From positions 21,560 through 85,559 of the forward strand of contig NZ_JADDIX010000077.1 of assembly GCF_015070855.1 (NCBI RefSeq): 64,000 bases of DNA. Reading direction: 5' to 3'. The notes under the pieces are model-generated. The model was not told the origin of the DNA and did not search any database. It was given only the letters and a program-made list of their open reading frames with translations. This DNA comes from Pseudomonas lopnurensis. Lineage in GTDB: Bacteria; Pseudomonadota; Gammaproteobacteria; Pseudomonadales; Pseudomonadaceae. Positions 20,943 through 30,869 of this stretch are shown here, one piece after another. Position numbers and translations under genes: made by a program. Numbering within the stretch: the first letter of the stretch is position 1; every line of letters begins with the position of its first letter.

Positions 20943-21883
20943 TCTTGCGCCTGTTCCGCGCCGTACCTCATGGACAGGGCCACCCGCTCGGCCGTCCCGA
21001 GCGGAATCTCGCCGACCACGGTCACCATGACGTCCCCATCGGCGGTACTGATGCGCTTGGATACGGCCACGGTGGGTCCCATCTGACTGCGTGCATCCTC
21101 GACCAGCGCACCGCGCAAAGGCTCGAGGAACACCGAGAACTTGGCCAGCCCATCGCCGTAGGAAAGCCAGGCGACGGTCTCCGGCGAAGCGGGGCTGGGC
21201 CGCTCATTGGCATCGAGCAACTCGAAGCCCGGCGGCAGCCAGTCCGAATGCCACGCCGAGTCGGGTGTCGCATCCCGCGCGACCACCGCAATGTCCTTGC
21301 AGACAGCGCTGGGCTTCAGCAACTGCTCATCGACCGGATCGGCCGTGAACCGGGTGAACTGGAAGCGCTCGAGCAACTGCCCCTTCTCGTTGAGCATCAA
21401 CGATTTGAGAGGCAGCCCGGTATCACGATCAAGATGCAGTTCGAAGCCGTAGCGGTGCTGATCCCGCGCGGTCACGGCCAGTGCCACCGCGGAACGGCCG
21501 GCGACGCGGGAATCCCCGATCACCCGGAATTCATACCATTCGGAAAGTGCTTTCGGATCGAGGCGCTGGCCGTGCCATGCCTGGGCTTCACGGAACTGAG
21601 CTGCGAGCTCGTCGGTGGCGCATTGCACCTGCCCATCGACGCGCACCACCTCGGCCGGAGGCCCATCGAGCTGAAGCAGGCGCTCCTGAACGCGCCCGCC
21701 CTCCACTCGCTGCCAGACGGCGTGACTGGAAAAGCTACCATTGCGCTCGTAGACGAACGTCCCTGCGTAGCTCTGCTTCTGTTCCGCTGTCGCGAGGCGA
21801 TCCATCCAGGCCCCGGCATCAGCAGCAAGGGCCGGCATCGATAGCCAGCCCCCCAACACCACATACAGCGGTAAGACGCGCAT
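20939..21883 (-). CDS. mucB: Sigma factor AlgU regulator MucB (RseB)
   Basis: Periplasmic protein that binds MucA and protects it from proteolysis until lipid or lipopolysaccharide signals release it. The 314-aa precursor has a signal peptide (MRVLPLYVVLGGWLSMPALA) and the two-domain RseB fold (LolA-like N-terminal part with YAGTFVYERNGSFSSHAVW; C-terminal part with GFELLDANERP). It starts 8 bases after the mucA stop and overlaps rseC. Confidence 0.95.
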   Translation of the reverse strand: MRVLPLYVVLGGWLSMPALAADAGAWMDRLATAEQKQSYAGTFVYERNGSFSSHAVWQRVEGGRVQERLLQLDGPPAEVVRVDGQVQCATDELAAQFREAQAWHGQRLDPKALSEWYEFRVIGDSRVAGRSAVALAVTARDQHRYGFELHLDRDTGLPLKSLMLNEKGQLLERFQFTRFTADPVDEQLLKPSAVCKDIAVVARDATPDSAWHSDWLPPGFELLDANERPSPASPETVAWLSYGDGLAKFSVFLEPLRGALVEDARSQMGPTVAVSKRISTADGDVMVTVVGEIPLGTAERVALSMRYGAEQAQE

Positions 21884-21891
21884 GCTTCTCC

Positions 21892-22482
21892 CTAACGTTC
21901 TTCCATGCTGGCGGCGCGAGCGTAAGGCAGCGCGCTCTCCGATCCACTACCAAAAGCAGCCTGCTGCGCGTGTTGACGAACATAGGACGGCAGGCGCTCT
22001 TCGTGCCAGCGTTCGATCGGCGCGCTATCGGCCGCAGTTTGTGCCGGCACTTCAGCCTGCCCCTCACTATAGCCAGCCAGCACGGTCGACCCCTGACTGG
22101 CTTGCGGTACCGAGATGCTCGGCTGCGCGGCTTGCTGAGCCAGCTGCGGCCCGGCAACCTCGTTCTGATTGTACAGACGCACGCCCGCCAGTACAGCGAC
22201 AGTCACCGATGCCGCTACAGCCAGCCGGCCCAGCCCTTTCCAGCCGGAGCGCCGTGGCTGCGCGGGCGCGGCCTCATCGGCCAGGGCCGCGGAAACTGCC
22301 GCAGCGATGTCCAGACGCGGCTCGATCAACTCCTTATGCATGGCGGCACGGGCGAGCTGATAGCGCGACCAGGTGGCACGCAGTTCAGGGTTGTCGCCTG
22401 CGAGCATACGACGTAATTCCAACTCGTCCGCTTCGTTATCCATCACCGCGGACAGCGATTCATGCAGGGCTTCACGACTCAT
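21892..22482 (-). CDS. mucA: Anti-sigma factor MucA (RseA)
   Basis: Single-pass inner-membrane anti-sigma factor that holds AlgU. The 196-aa protein has the N-terminal sigma-binding domain (MSREALHESLSAVMDNEADE), one membrane helix near residues 85-104 (LGRLAVAASVTVAVLAGVRL) and a periplasmic C-terminal part that MucB should bind. The ATG at 22482 is preceded by AGAGGAA; the open frame further upstream overlaps algU and is not needed. The frame is intact, so there is no mucoidy-type truncation here. Confidence 0.95.
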   Translation of the reverse strand: MSREALHESLSAVMDNEADELELRRMLAGDNPELRATWSRYQLARAAMHKELIEPRLDIAAAVSAALADEAAPAQPRRSGWKGLGRLAVAASVTVAVLAGVRLYNQNEVAGPQLAQQAAQPSISVPQASQGSTVLAGYSEGQAEVPAQTAADSAPIERWHEERLPSYVRQHAQQAAFGSGSESALPYARAASMEER

Positions 22483-22513
22483 GGCGGTTCCTCTCTTGGC
22501 TGTCGCCGCTGTC

Positions 22514-23095
22514 TCAGGATTCATGCAACAGGGGTTGCAACGCTTTATCTATCGCTTCACGCGCCCGAAAGATCCGAGAGCGCACGGTGCCCACCGGACA
22601 CTGCATGACACTCGCAATGTCTTCATAACTAAGACCATCAAATTCACGCAGTGTTAGAGCAGTACGTAAATCTTCGGGCAACAGCTGAATGGTTCGGTGA
22701 ACGGTATCCTCTATCTCATCCCTGAGCAGCGCTCGCTCCGGTGACTCGATATCCTTGAGGGCGTGATCGCCTTCATAGAACTCGGCATCCTCGGAACTCA
22801 CATCACTATCCGGGGGACGCCTGCCACGCGCCACCAGATGATTCTTCGCCGTATTGATGGCGATGCGGTACAGCCAGGTATAGAACGCGCTGTCGCCGCG
22901 AAAATTGGCGAGGGCACGGTAGGCCTTGATAAACGCCTCCTGGGCGACATCCTGAGCTTCGTGGGAGTCGTGCACGAATCGCACGATCAACCCGAGAATC
23001 TTGTGCTGGTACTTCATCACCAGCAGATCGAAGGCCCGCTTGTCTCCACGCTGCACTCGCTCAACCAGTTGCTGGTCCTGCTCCTGGGTCAGCAT
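22514..23095 (-). CDS. algU: Extracytoplasmic stress sigma factor AlgU (RpoE/AlgT)
   Basis: ECF sigma factor for envelope stress and exopolysaccharide control. The 193-aa protein has region 2 (DLLVMKYQHKILGLIVRF, DVAQEAFIKAYRAL, FYTWLYRIAINTAKN) and region 4 (LREFDGLSYEDIASVMQC, GTVRSRIFRAREAI), at the same length as the P. aeruginosa protein. It leads the unit algU-mucA-mucB-rseC-mucD and is divergent from nadB. Two GAACTT-type promoters upstream indicate autoregulation. Confidence 0.97.
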   Translation of the reverse strand: MLTQEQDQQLVERVQRGDKRAFDLLVMKYQHKILGLIVRFVHDSHEAQDVAQEAFIKAYRALANFRGDSAFYTWLYRIAINTAKNHLVARGRRPPDSDVSSEDAEFYEGDHALKDIESPERALLRDEIEDTVHRTIQLLPEDLRTALTLREFDGLSYEDIASVMQCPVGTVRSRIFRAREAIDKALQPLLHES

Positions 23096-23153
23096 AAACG
23101 CTCCTCCCTGATGTTGAAGGGGCGTTGCTCACACCAGCAAACCGACCTGCCAG

Positions 23154-23181
23154 AATAGACCCGGGCTTTACGCAAAAGTTC
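23154..23181 (-). promoter_or_regulatory. Proximal AlgU-type promoter of algU
   Basis: On the minus strand GAACTT (23181-23176) is followed after 16 bases by TCTATT (23159-23154). This matches the AlgU/RpoE consensus GAACTT, 16-17 bases, TCtga in the -35 and in the TC of the -10. It is about 60 bases upstream of the algU start. Confidence 0.65.
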
Positions 23182-23328
23182 TCCCCCCTCCTAGCAAGCG
23201 TTCCTGCAATACCTGACGGCGATTGCACTACAGCGTCGTCCAGACCCGCTTACGACGCCGTCTTGGTGTCCATAGCAAACCCGCACCGCCCATCAGCGAT
23301 GGCCAGCTGGTTTGCCTTCATAACTGCC

Positions 23329-23357
23329 TATTGAGCTTCAGCCTGCAAGAAAAGTTC
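23329..23357 (-). promoter_or_regulatory. Distal AlgU-type promoter of algU
   Basis: On the minus strand GAACTT (23357-23352) is followed after 17 bases by TCAATA (23334-23329). It is a second ECF-type site about 235 bases from algU. P. aeruginosa algU also has more than one AlgU-dependent start, so a double site fits. Confidence 0.55.
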
Positions 23358-23445
23358 CCCTTGTCTGGCAACAAGCTTCCGTTTGTCTATTTTGACGTGA
23401 GCTCTGCTCTATATACTAGGACCCGATTTCTCTGCGGAATTCGAC

Positions 23446-25062
23446 ATGAGCCAAGTTCAACGATACGACGTCCTGGTCATCGGCAGCGGTGCCGCCGGGC
23501 TGACCCTCGCGCTCAACCTGCCCGCGGAGCTGCGCATCGCCGTGCTCAGCAAGGGCGACCTGTCCAACGGCTCGACCTATTGGGCGCAGGGCGGCGTCGC
23601 AGCGGTACTGGACGACACCGACACCGTGGAATCCCACGTTGCGGACACCCTCGTGGCGGGCGGCGGGTTGTGCCGCGAGGAAGCGGTACGCTTCACCGTC
23701 GAACACAGCAATGAAGCGATCCAGTGGCTGATCGAACAAGGCGTCCCGTTCACCCGCGACGACACCCCCGATCGCGAGGATGGCGGTTTCGAATTCCACC
23801 TCACCCGCGAAGGCGGTCATAGTCATCGACGCATCATTCACGCCGCCGACGCCACCGGCGCGGCCATTTTCAACACCCTGCTCGCCCAGGCACAGAGCAG
23901 GAGCAACATCGAGCTGCTGCAGCAGCGCGTCGCGGTCGACCTGATCACCGAGCACAAGCTCGGCCTGCCGGGCAGGCGCTGCCTCGGCGCCTACGTGCTC
24001 AATCGCGGCACGGGCGAAGTGGAAACCTTCCAGGCCCGCTTCGTGGTCCTGGCGACCGGCGGTGCGGCCAAGGTCTATCTCTATACCAGCAATCCCGACA
24101 GCGCATGCGGTGACGGCATCGCGATGGCCTGGCGCGCCGGCTGCCGGGTGGGCAACCTCGAATTCAACCAGTTCCATCCGACCTGCCTGTATCACCCGCA
24201 AGCCAAGAGCTTCCTCGTTACCGAGGCCCTGCGCGGCGAAGGCGCACTACTCAGGCTGCCCAATGGCGAGCGCTTCATGCCGCGCTTCGACGCCCGCGAA
24301 GAGCTCGCGCCGCGTGACATCGTGGCCCGCGCCATCGACCATGAGATGAAGCGCCTGGGGATCGACTGCGTCTATCTGGACATCAGCCACAAACCCGCCG
24401 ATTTCATCAAGAACCACTTCCCCACCGTTTACGAGCGCTGCCTGGAATACGGCATCGACATCACCCGCCAGCCGATCCCGGTGGTGCCAGCGGCGCACTA
24501 TACCTGCGGCGGCGTGCTCGTCGACCAGGCCGGGCGGACCGACATCCCCGGCCTCTACGCGATCGGCGAAACCAGCTTCACCGGCCTGCACGGCGCCAAC
24601 CGCATGGCCAGCAACTCGCTGCTGGAATGCTTCGTCTACGGGCGCGCCGCCGCCCAGGACATGTTGCGCGAACTGCCCCATGTCACCTCGACGGCGGAAC
24701 TGCCCGCCTGGGATGCCAGCCAGGTCACCGATTCCGACGAAGACGTGATCATCGCGCACAACTGGGACGAACTGCGGCGCTTCATGTGGGACTACGTCGG
24801 CATCGTGCGCACCAGCAAGCGCCTGATGCGTGCGCAGCACCGCGTGCGCCTGCTGCTCAGCGAGATCGACGAGTTCTACAGCAACTACAAGGTCAGCCGC
24901 GACCTGCTGGAACTGCGCAACCTCGCCCTGGTGGCCGACCTGATGATCCGCTCGGCCATGCAGCGCAAGGAGAGCCGCGGCCTGCACTACACCCTCGACT
25001 ACCCGGAGCTGCTGCCGGAGGCCGTCGACACTATTCTGCTGCCGCCCACCTACTGCGACTGA
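23446..25062 (+). CDS. nadB: L-aspartate oxidase NadB
   Basis: FAD enzyme that oxidises L-aspartate to iminoaspartate, the first step of de novo NAD synthesis. The 538-aa protein opens with the dinucleotide motif [15 protein letters not shown], followed by [12 protein letters not shown] and the [14 protein letters not shown] substrate region; the succinate dehydrogenase-like [19 protein letters not shown] box is near residue 380. It is divergent from algU, the standard Pseudomonas order. Its last 32 bases overlap the 3' end of the ygfX-like gene on the other strand. Confidence 0.97.
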   Translation: MSQVQRYDVLVIGSGAAGLTLALNLPAELRIAVLSKGDLSNGSTYWAQGGVAAVLDDTDTVESHVADTLVAGGGLCREEAVRFTVEHSNEAIQWLIEQGVPFTRDDTPDREDGGFEFHLTREGGHSHRRIIHAADATGAAIFNTLLAQAQSRSNIELLQQRVAVDLITEHKLGLPGRRCLGAYVLNRGTGEVETFQARFVVLATGGAAKVYLYTSNPDSACGDGIAMAWRAGCRVGNLEFNQFHPTCLYHPQAKSFLVTEALRGEGALLRLPNGERFMPRFDAREELAPRDIVARAIDHEMKRLGIDCVYLDISHKPADFIKNHFPTVYERCLEYGIDITRQPIPVVPAAHYTCGGVLVDQAGRTDIPGLYAIGETSFTGLHGANRMASNSLLECFVYGRAAAQDMLRELPHVTSTAELPAWDASQVTDSDEDVIIAHNWDELRRFMWDYVGIVRTSKRLMRAQHRVRLLLSEIDEFYSNYKVSRDLLELRNLALVADLMIRSAMQRKESRGLHYTLDYPELLPEAVDTILLPPTYCD

Positions 25063-25486
25063 ACTTCAACCGCACCCTCAGCCGCCGATGCTGGTCGTGC
25101 GGCAGTGCGTCTCGCGCAATACACACGCCGCACGCGAAACGCCGCCCCGCCGGGCGGAAACGCAGGATCACCACGAACGGCAGCGCCAGACTCTCGGGCA
25201 GCAGCTGGACCGGTTGCCAGCCGTGTTTCTCGCTCCACAGCTGCCAGCCCCGTTCGTCGTGCCGCAAGCCACGCCAGGCGTCCGGGTGCGACAACAAGGC
25301 GCCACGGGCAAGCACGCGCGAGGCATGCACGAGACAGAACAGCAGACAGGCCAGCCGCAGCCAGAGCGGTGCGGGCGACAGCACGATGGCCGCCAGGGCC
25401 AGCCCCTGAACGGCGAGGTAGAGCGCCAGCAGCAGGCCGGACGGCCGCCAGTGACACTCGAAGGGTTGCCTACTTGGGCTGGACAC
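25031..25486 (-). CDS. YgfX/CptA-like membrane protein
   Basis: A 151-aa protein with two N-terminal membrane segments (residues ~16-37 and ~42-60) and a basic soluble C-terminal part, as in YgfX. The family was described as the CptA toxin paired with CptB, now known as the flavinylation factor SdhE; whether it is a true toxin is disputed. The start codon is GTG at 25486, 17 bases inside the 3' end of sdhE, so the two are coupled. The 3' end overlaps nadB tail to tail by 32 bases. Confidence 0.75.
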   Translation of the reverse strand: MSSPSRQPFECHWRPSGLLLALYLAVQGLALAAIVLSPAPLWLRLACLLFCLVHASRVLARGALLSHPDAWRGLRHDERGWQLWSEKHGWQPVQLLPESLALPFVVILRFRPAGRRFACGVCIARDALPHDQHRRLRVRLKFSRSRWAAAE

Positions 25487-25724
25487 GATCGAGGATCATG
25501 CGAACCATGCGGCGCAGATCCTCGTCCTCGGGCTCGCCACGCTGCATGAACCAGCCGAACATGTCCTGATCCTCGCAACTCAGCAGCTTGCGGTAGCGGC
25601 GCTGATCCTCTTCGTCCAGGCCGGGATAGACCTCCTTGACGAAAGGCACCAGCAGCACGTCCAGCTCCAGCATGCCGCGACGGCTCTGCCAGAACAGGCG
25701 ATTGAGTTCGGATTGCTCGGCCAT
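25470..25724 (-). CDS. sdhE: FAD assembly factor SdhE (YgfY/CptB)
   Basis: An 84-aa protein that helps attach FAD covalently to SdhA (and FrdA). The conserved SRRGMLELD motif near residue 14 corresponds to the RGxxE FAD-transfer motif. The start at 25724 is supported by AAGGAG nine bases upstream; the longer frame beyond it shows no homology. It precedes and overlaps the ygfX-like gene and is divergent from ygfZ, another Fe-S/folate maintenance factor. Confidence 0.92.
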   Translation of the reverse strand: MAEQSELNRLFWQSRRGMLELDVLLVPFVKEVYPGLDEEDQRRYRKLLSCEDQDMFGWFMQRGEPEDEDLRRMVRMILDRVQPK

Positions 25725-25872
25725 ACATCGGCTCCTTGGGGGAAGGCCGGCATTATAACGGCTGGCGCTGCGCTCACTAGTCGGTTTTTTCGCCGCACCG
25801 CGAACCAGGCCTCGCGCAACCCGTTTGCGCGGCCTGCTATGATGGCCCTCCGGATTCTGACGACGACCCATC

Positions 25873-26820
25873 ATGACCGACACTGCTTATTTTTGCGTTC
25901 TGTCGCATGAAGGCGTCCTTGCCGTACGCGGCCCGGATGCCAGCAAGTTCCTGCAGGGCCAGTTGACCTGCAACCTCAACTACCTCGGCGCCGACAACTC
26001 CAGCCTGGGCTCGCGCTGCACGCCCAAGGGCCGCATGCAGTCGAGCTTCCGCATTCTGCCGGACGACGATGGCTACCTGTTGGCCATGGCCAGCGAACTG
26101 CTGCAGCCGCAACAGGCCGACCTGAGCAAATATGCCGTGTTTTCCAAGTCGCGCCCGAGTGACGAAAGCGCGGCCTGGTGCCGATTCGGCCTGGCTGGCG
26201 GCGATGGCTCGCTGGCCGGCCTGGGGCTGGATCTGCCCCAGGTCGCTGACCGCGTGGTACGTGCGAACGGCATGATCGCGATCCGCCTGCCCGATGGGCG
26301 CGCCGAACTCTGGGTGCCCAGCGCCGAAGCCGAGCAGGTCCGCTCGCGCCTGCGTGCGCAACTGGACGAGGCCCCTGTGCAACGCTGGCTGCTCGACCAG
26401 GTCCGCGCCGGTATCGGCCAGGTGTTCGGCAGCACCCGCGAGCTGTTCATCCCGCAGATGATCAACCTGCAGGCGCTCGGCGGCGTGAGCTTCAAGAAGG
26501 GGTGCTACACCGGACAGGAAATCGTCGCGCGCATGCAGTATCTGGGCAAGCTCAAACGGCGCCTGCAGCGCCTTGCCGGCGACGGCGCTCCGGACGAACT
26601 GCCCGCACCCGGCGTGGAACTGTTCTCACCGGTCCATGGCTCGAGCGTGGGCGAGGTGGTTTTGGCGGCCCCCAGCGCCGACGGCATGGAGCTGCTGGCC
26701 GTGCTCCAGGAAGATGCCGCCGCCGACGGCCGGATATTCCTCGGCTCCCCCGACGGGTTGCCGCTGAGCCTGCTCGAGCTGCCCTATGCCCTCGATCCGG
26801 ACCGGGAAATCCAGCGATAG
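25873..26820 (+). CDS. ygfZ: Folate-binding protein YgfZ
   Basis: A tetrahydrofolate-dependent protein that supports Fe-S enzymes such as MiaB and succinate dehydrogenase. The 315-aa protein has the GcvT-like fold with the family motif [15 protein letters not shown] at about residue 210, including the reactive Cys. It is divergent from sdhE, as in many gammaproteobacteria. The role at the molecular level is not settled in the family. Confidence 0.93.
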   Translation: MTDTAYFCVLSHEGVLAVRGPDASKFLQGQLTCNLNYLGADNSSLGSRCTPKGRMQSSFRILPDDDGYLLAMASELLQPQQADLSKYAVFSKSRPSDESAAWCRFGLAGGDGSLAGLGLDLPQVADRVVRANGMIAIRLPDGRAELWVPSAEAEQVRSRLRAQLDEAPVQRWLLDQVRAGIGQVFGSTRELFIPQMINLQALGGVSFKKGCYTGQEIVARMQYLGKLKRRLQRLAGDGAPDELPAPGVELFSPVHGSSVGEVVLAAPSADGMELLAVLQEDAAADGRIFLGSPDGLPLSLLELPYALDPDREIQR

Positions 26821-26919
26821 GCCAGCCTGCCGATACCAACAGGGCGCGCAGCACGGGCGGCGCACCATGCACCGGCCGACCGCCCCCGGCGATGTCGACC
26901 GACACCACAAAGGAATGAC

Positions 26920-27756
26920 ATGAGCACCCTTGCCGAGAAAGTCCAGCGCGAACTGGCCCTGGCCATCGAGAACGATGAACTGGTTCTGCCCACCCTGCCG
27001 GAGGTGGCGCTGCGGGTCCGCGAAGCCACCGAAGACCCGGATATCAGCATCCCCGCGCTGAGCAAGGTGATCGGCAACGACACGGCCCTCACCGCGCGCA
27101 TCATCAAGGTGGTAAACAGCCCGCTGCTGCGCACCAGCCGCGAAATCGACGACCTGCAGATGGCGATCAGCCGCCTCGGCATCAACTACACCTGCAACCT
27201 GGCCACCGGCCTGGCCATGGAACAGATGTTCCAGGCCACCACCGACGTCGTCGATCGCAAGATGCGCGAAGTCTGGAACAAGAGCACCGAGGTCGCAGCC
27301 ATCAGCCATGTGCTCTGCCGCCATTACACCCGGCTGATGCCGGACCAGGCGACGCTTGCCGGGCTGGTCCACCAGATCGGCATCCTGCCGATCCTGACCT
27401 ATGCCGAAGAGCACGGCGCACTGCTCGCCGACTCCATCAGCCTCAACCATGTCATCGACAAGATCCATCCGCTGGTTGGCGAGAAGATCCTGCGCACCTG
27501 GGACTTCCCCGACGCGATCGCTGCGGTGGCAGGCCATTACACCGACTTCCAGCGCAACTCCGCCACGGTCGACTACGTCGATATCGTTCAGGTCGCCACG
27601 CTGCAAAGCCATCTCGGCAGCAGCCATCCCTATACCCAGCTGGACTGGCGACAGGTACCGGCCTTCGCCAAGCTGGGCCTGGACCCGAGCTCGCTGATGC
27701 AGGAAGACGAAGATCTTTCGGCGGCCATGGATGCCGCCATGACCATGCTCCAGTAA
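26920..27756 (+). CDS. HDOD-domain protein
   Basis: A 278-aa protein that consists of a single HDOD domain (LVLPTLPEVALRVREATED ... LAGLVHQIGILPIL ... GEKILRTWDFPDAIAAVAGHY). HDOD proteins are HD-fold domains that usually lack the catalytic His-Asp pair and act in signalling (chemotaxis, c-di-GMP, stress). The protein has no attached GGDEF or kinase domain, so its partner is unknown. It lies 99 bases after ygfZ on the same strand. Confidence 0.88.
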   Translation: MSTLAEKVQRELALAIENDELVLPTLPEVALRVREATEDPDISIPALSKVIGNDTALTARIIKVVNSPLLRTSREIDDLQMAISRLGINYTCNLATGLAMEQMFQATTDVVDRKMREVWNKSTEVAAISHVLCRHYTRLMPDQATLAGLVHQIGILPILTYAEEHGALLADSISLNHVIDKIHPLVGEKILRTWDFPDAIAAVAGHYTDFQRNSATVDYVDIVQVATLQSHLGSSHPYTQLDWRQVPAFAKLGLDPSSLMQEDEDLSAAMDAAMTMLQ

Positions 27757-27965
27757 GCCTTTCCCCTGGCGCGCCCGTAGCGCCCCAGGGGCCTGCCTGG
27801 TCAGTTCAGTGCCAACCCAGGCCACCAGCCCACCGTTCGCCCGAAAGCGAGGAACCGCCCCTGCGACGCTCCAGTCACAGAAAGGGACGGCAATCTCGCC
27901 GCATCGCGCTTCGTGCATCGCGCCCCAGGCCGGCACGAGCCCTCAGGTAGATGAAGGAGAACGCT

Positions 27966-28481
27966 ATGGCTACAACAACCAAGATTATCTTCTCAGGCGC
28001 CTTCGCTCTGCTGCTCGGACTGGCCGCCAACATGGCCCTGGCTGCAGAAGGGGAAAACTTTGTCGATGAGGCCTCCGCCAAAGGCATTGCCGAAATCGAA
28101 ACCGCGAAAATCGCCCTGGACAAAGGCACCTCCGAGGATGTGAAGCAATTCGCACAGATGATGATCGATGACCACACCCAGGCCAATCAGCAACTCGCGC
28201 AGTTGGCCCAGGAAAAGGATCTGGAAATGTCCGATGAAGCGACCCTGATGGACAAGGCCAAAGCCATGATCCTCAAGTGGCGCGATGGCGAGAACTTCGA
28301 CCAGGCCTACTCCAACAACCAGGTCGTCGCCCACGAGCAGACCATCGAACTGTACCGCCAGTACCTGGAAAGCGGCGAGAACCCCGACCTCAAGCAGTAC
28401 GCCGAAACCACGCTGCCCAAGCTCGAACAGCACCTGCAGCATGCCAAGGAGCTGCAAGCCAAGCACGGCGCAAACGACTGA
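27966..28481 (+). CDS. DUF4142 periplasmic protein
   Basis: A 171-aa precursor with a signal peptide (TKIIFSGAFALLLGLAANMALA, cleavage near residue 27) and a ferritin-like helical DUF4142 domain (FVDEASAKGIAEIETAKIAL, VKQFAQMMIDDHTQANQQL). The ATG at 27966 has GAAGGAGA eight bases upstream. The family is often stress-induced, but its biochemical function is not known. It is convergent with ung. Confidence 0.85.
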   Translation: MATTTKIIFSGAFALLLGLAANMALAAEGENFVDEASAKGIAEIETAKIALDKGTSEDVKQFAQMMIDDHTQANQQLAQLAQEKDLEMSDEATLMDKAKAMILKWRDGENFDQAYSNNQVVAHEQTIELYRQYLESGENPDLKQYAETTLPKLEQHLQHAKELQAKHGAND

Positions 28482-28493
28482 TCGCACCCCGCG

Positions 28494-28520
28494 CCCGATG
28501 CCACGCCCGGAGGCATCGGG
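28494..28520. terminator. Bidirectional hairpin between DUF4142 gene and ung
   Basis: CCCGATGCC (28494-28502) pairs with GGCATCGGG (28512-28520) as a perfect 9-bp stem. It lies between two convergent genes and abuts the ung stop codon. There is no U-tract on either side. Confidence 0.5.
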
Positions 28521-29216
28521 TCACACCTCTGCCGGCAACTGCCAGTCAATCGGCGTCAGCCCCTGCTGCGCGAGGAATTGATTGGCACGGCTGAAGTGAC
28601 CATTGCCGAAAAAGCCACGATGCGCCGACAGCGGTGACGGGTGCACCGACTTCAGCATCAGGTGCCGAGTGGCATCGATCAGCTTCGCCTTGGATTGCGC
28701 ATGCGCGCCCCAGAGCATGAACACCAGATGCGGGCGCCGCTCGCTGACCACCTCGATGATCCGATCGGTGAAGCGTTGCCACCCGGCATTGGCATGCGAA
28801 CCGGCGATGCCCCGCTCCACGGTCAGCGACGTGTTGAGCATCAACACCCCCTGCTCCGCCCAGTGCTGCAGATAGCCATGCCGCGGAATCTCCAGGTTCA
28901 GGTCGCGCTTGAGTTCCTTGAAGATGTTCTGCAGCGACGGTGGCGGCGCTACGCCCGGCTGCACGGAGAAGCAGAGACCATGGGCCTGCCCCGGGCCGTG
29001 GTAGGGGTCCTGCCCGAGAATGACCACCTTGACCTGATCGAGCGGCGTCGAATTGAGCGCATTGAAAATCATCGGCCCCGGCGGGTAGATGACCTTGCCG
29101 GCCGCCTTCTCGCTACCCAGGAATGCCCTGAGCTGCTGCATGTAGGGCTTGTCGAACTCCTCGCGCAGGGCATCCTTCCAGCCCGCCTCGAGTCTGATGC
29201 GGTCGTCTTGAGTCAT
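28521..29216 (-). CDS. ung: Uracil-DNA glycosylase
   Basis: Removes uracil from DNA in base excision repair. The 231-aa protein shows the family-1 water-activating motif [14 protein letters not shown] (Asp and His), and the C-terminal HPSPLSA loop. The start at 29216 begins MTQDDRIRL; the frame upstream of it overlaps an apparent intergenic region. Confidence 0.97.
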   Translation of the reverse strand: MTQDDRIRLEAGWKDALREEFDKPYMQQLRAFLGSEKAAGKVIYPPGPMIFNALNSTPLDQVKVVILGQDPYHGPGQAHGLCFSVQPGVAPPPSLQNIFKELKRDLNLEIPRHGYLQHWAEQGVLMLNTSLTVERGIAGSHANAGWQRFTDRIIEVVSERRPHLVFMLWGAHAQSKAKLIDATRHLMLKSVHPSPLSAHRGFFGNGHFSRANQFLAQQGLTPIDWQLPAEV

Positions 29217-29465
29217 GAGAATTTCCGGTCGGCCAAGCCGTCGCACCCTAGAAAAGCTGGTTGCCGTTGTCAACGCTCGAAGCCGCGCATGCATTGCATC
29301 AGCGCAATAACGGCCATCCTCCTTTAGTCATAATCACACCTGGCTCACGTACTGACGCGGACACCTGCCGCCAAGCCCACATAAAGAGTGACGCAAGCAC
29401 GCCCGCAAGGTAAAAAAAGCCCACTGCCAATAACCAATAACAAAAGCGATAACAAGGAACATGCG

Positions 29466-30710
29466 ATGAACCGGATCACCCTTCTGGCGCTAGGGCTGGG
29501 GTTCTGTCTTACGGCCCAGGCGGCAGACCCCATTACGCTCGGCCTCAACTATCCCCGCACCGGCAGCTACAAGGAAGAAGGCCTGGCGCAGATGCGCGGC
29601 GCTCTGCTGGCCATCGACGAAATCAACGCCGCCGGAGGTGTCCTGGGGCGACCGCTGCAACTGATCAGCCGCAACAGCGCCTCGCGGCCGGACAAGTCCG
29701 TGGCCAACGTCGACAAGATGGCCGACGAAGGCGTGGCCATGCTCTTCGGCGGCGTGTCCAGCGCCGTCGCCATCGCCGCCAGCAAGCGCGCCAAGGAGCG
29801 TGGCCTGCTGTACTTCGGCACGCTCACCTACTCCAACGACACCACGGGCAAGGACGGCCACCGCTACATGTTCCGCGAGTGCAACAACGCCTGGATGAGC
29901 GCGCGGGTGCTGGGCCAGTATCTGAACGAGAACATGCCGGGCAAGAACTACTTCTACATCACCTCCGACTACACCTGGGGCCATACCAGCGAAAGCTCGC
30001 TGCGCCAGGCCACCGGAACCGTCGACGCGAACAGGCACCCGGGTGTCAGGACCGCCTTTCCCGGTGCCCGCCTCTCCGATTATCGGGCCGCGCTGGAAAA
30101 AGCCGCCGCCAGCGACGCCGAGGTTCTGGTCCTGGTGCTGTTCGGCGAAGACATGGTGCGGGCGATGCGCATCGCCGACGAGCTCGGCCTGAACAAGAAG
30201 ATGCAGATCGCGGTCCCCAACCTGACGCTGTCGATGGTCGAACTGGCGGGCCCCGACATCATGCGCGGCGTGCTCGGGACCGAACCCTGGACCTGGCGCG
30301 TACCCGATCTCGAAGGCTCCGAGCCCGGCAAGGCCTTCGTGAAGAACTTCGGCGAGCGCTACCAGACCCATCCATCCAGCTCCGCCGCCTCGGCCTACAG
30401 CATCGTCTACCAGTGGGCCGATGCCGCCGCGCGCGCCAAGAGCATCAACAGCGAAAAGGTGATCGCCGCGCTGGAGAACCACAGCTACAGCCTGCTCAAG
30501 AATCAGCAGCAATGGCGCGGCTTCGACCACCAGAACGTGCAGACCGTCTACGCGGTGCGCGTGAAGCCTCGCGAAGAAGTGCTGAAGGACCGCTTCAAGC
30601 AGGACTACTTCGAAATCGTTCATCGCCTGGCGGGTGAACAGGCGGCTCCCACGCTGGCCGAATGGCAGGAGGAACGCCGCTCGGGCGGCCAGCCGACTAG
30701 GCTACAGTGA
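29466..30710 (+). CDS. Periplasmic substrate-binding protein (amide/urea/branched-chain amino acid type), no transporter adjacent
   Basis: A 414-aa precursor with a signal peptide ending at TAQA-ADPI (residue ~20) and a Periplasmic_binding_6/Leu-Ile-Val-type fold: ITLGLNYPRTGSYKEEGLAQ at the N-terminus, AIDEINAAGGVLGRPLQLI, then YFYITSDYTWGHTSE. Such proteins normally feed an ABC importer, but no permease or ATPase gene is next to it. It could serve an importer encoded elsewhere or a membrane receptor. The start ATG is preceded by AAGGA about eight bases upstream. The ligand cannot be told from sequence. Confidence 0.85.
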   Translation: MNRITLLALGLGFCLTAQAADPITLGLNYPRTGSYKEEGLAQMRGALLAIDEINAAGGVLGRPLQLISRNSASRPDKSVANVDKMADEGVAMLFGGVSSAVAIAASKRAKERGLLYFGTLTYSNDTTGKDGHRYMFRECNNAWMSARVLGQYLNENMPGKNYFYITSDYTWGHTSESSLRQATGTVDANRHPGVRTAFPGARLSDYRAALEKAAASDAEVLVLVLFGEDMVRAMRIADELGLNKKMQIAVPNLTLSMVELAGPDIMRGVLGTEPWTWRVPDLEGSEPGKAFVKNFGERYQTHPSSSAASAYSIVYQWADAAARAKSINSEKVIAALENHSYSLLKNQQQWRGFDHQNVQTVYAVRVKPREEVLKDRFKQDYFEIVHRLAGEQAAPTLAEWQEERRSGGQPTRLQ

Positions 30711-30869
30711 CAGAAGCGCGGGATCGTCCATCCTGCATGGCTCGACGATCCCGGCCGGGCCTCCCGGTTCGCAATGGTTGCAACCCCGGAGCATCGGAAG
30801 GACTCTGAACAGAAGCAGCGGCAGAACCGCCAGCAACGGAGCCCCGAACCTGTCACGAGGATTGCGTCC

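Larger units (their letters stand above)
23096..23445. other. algU-nadB divergent promoter region
   Basis: This 350-base region holds the two AlgU-type promoters on the minus strand. On the plus strand a TATACT hexamer at 23412-23417 lies 28 bases before the nadB ATG and is a likely -10. The nearest TTGACG (23392-23397) leaves only 14 bases of spacer, so the nadB -35 is uncertain. No coding sequence was recognised here. Confidence 0.5.
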
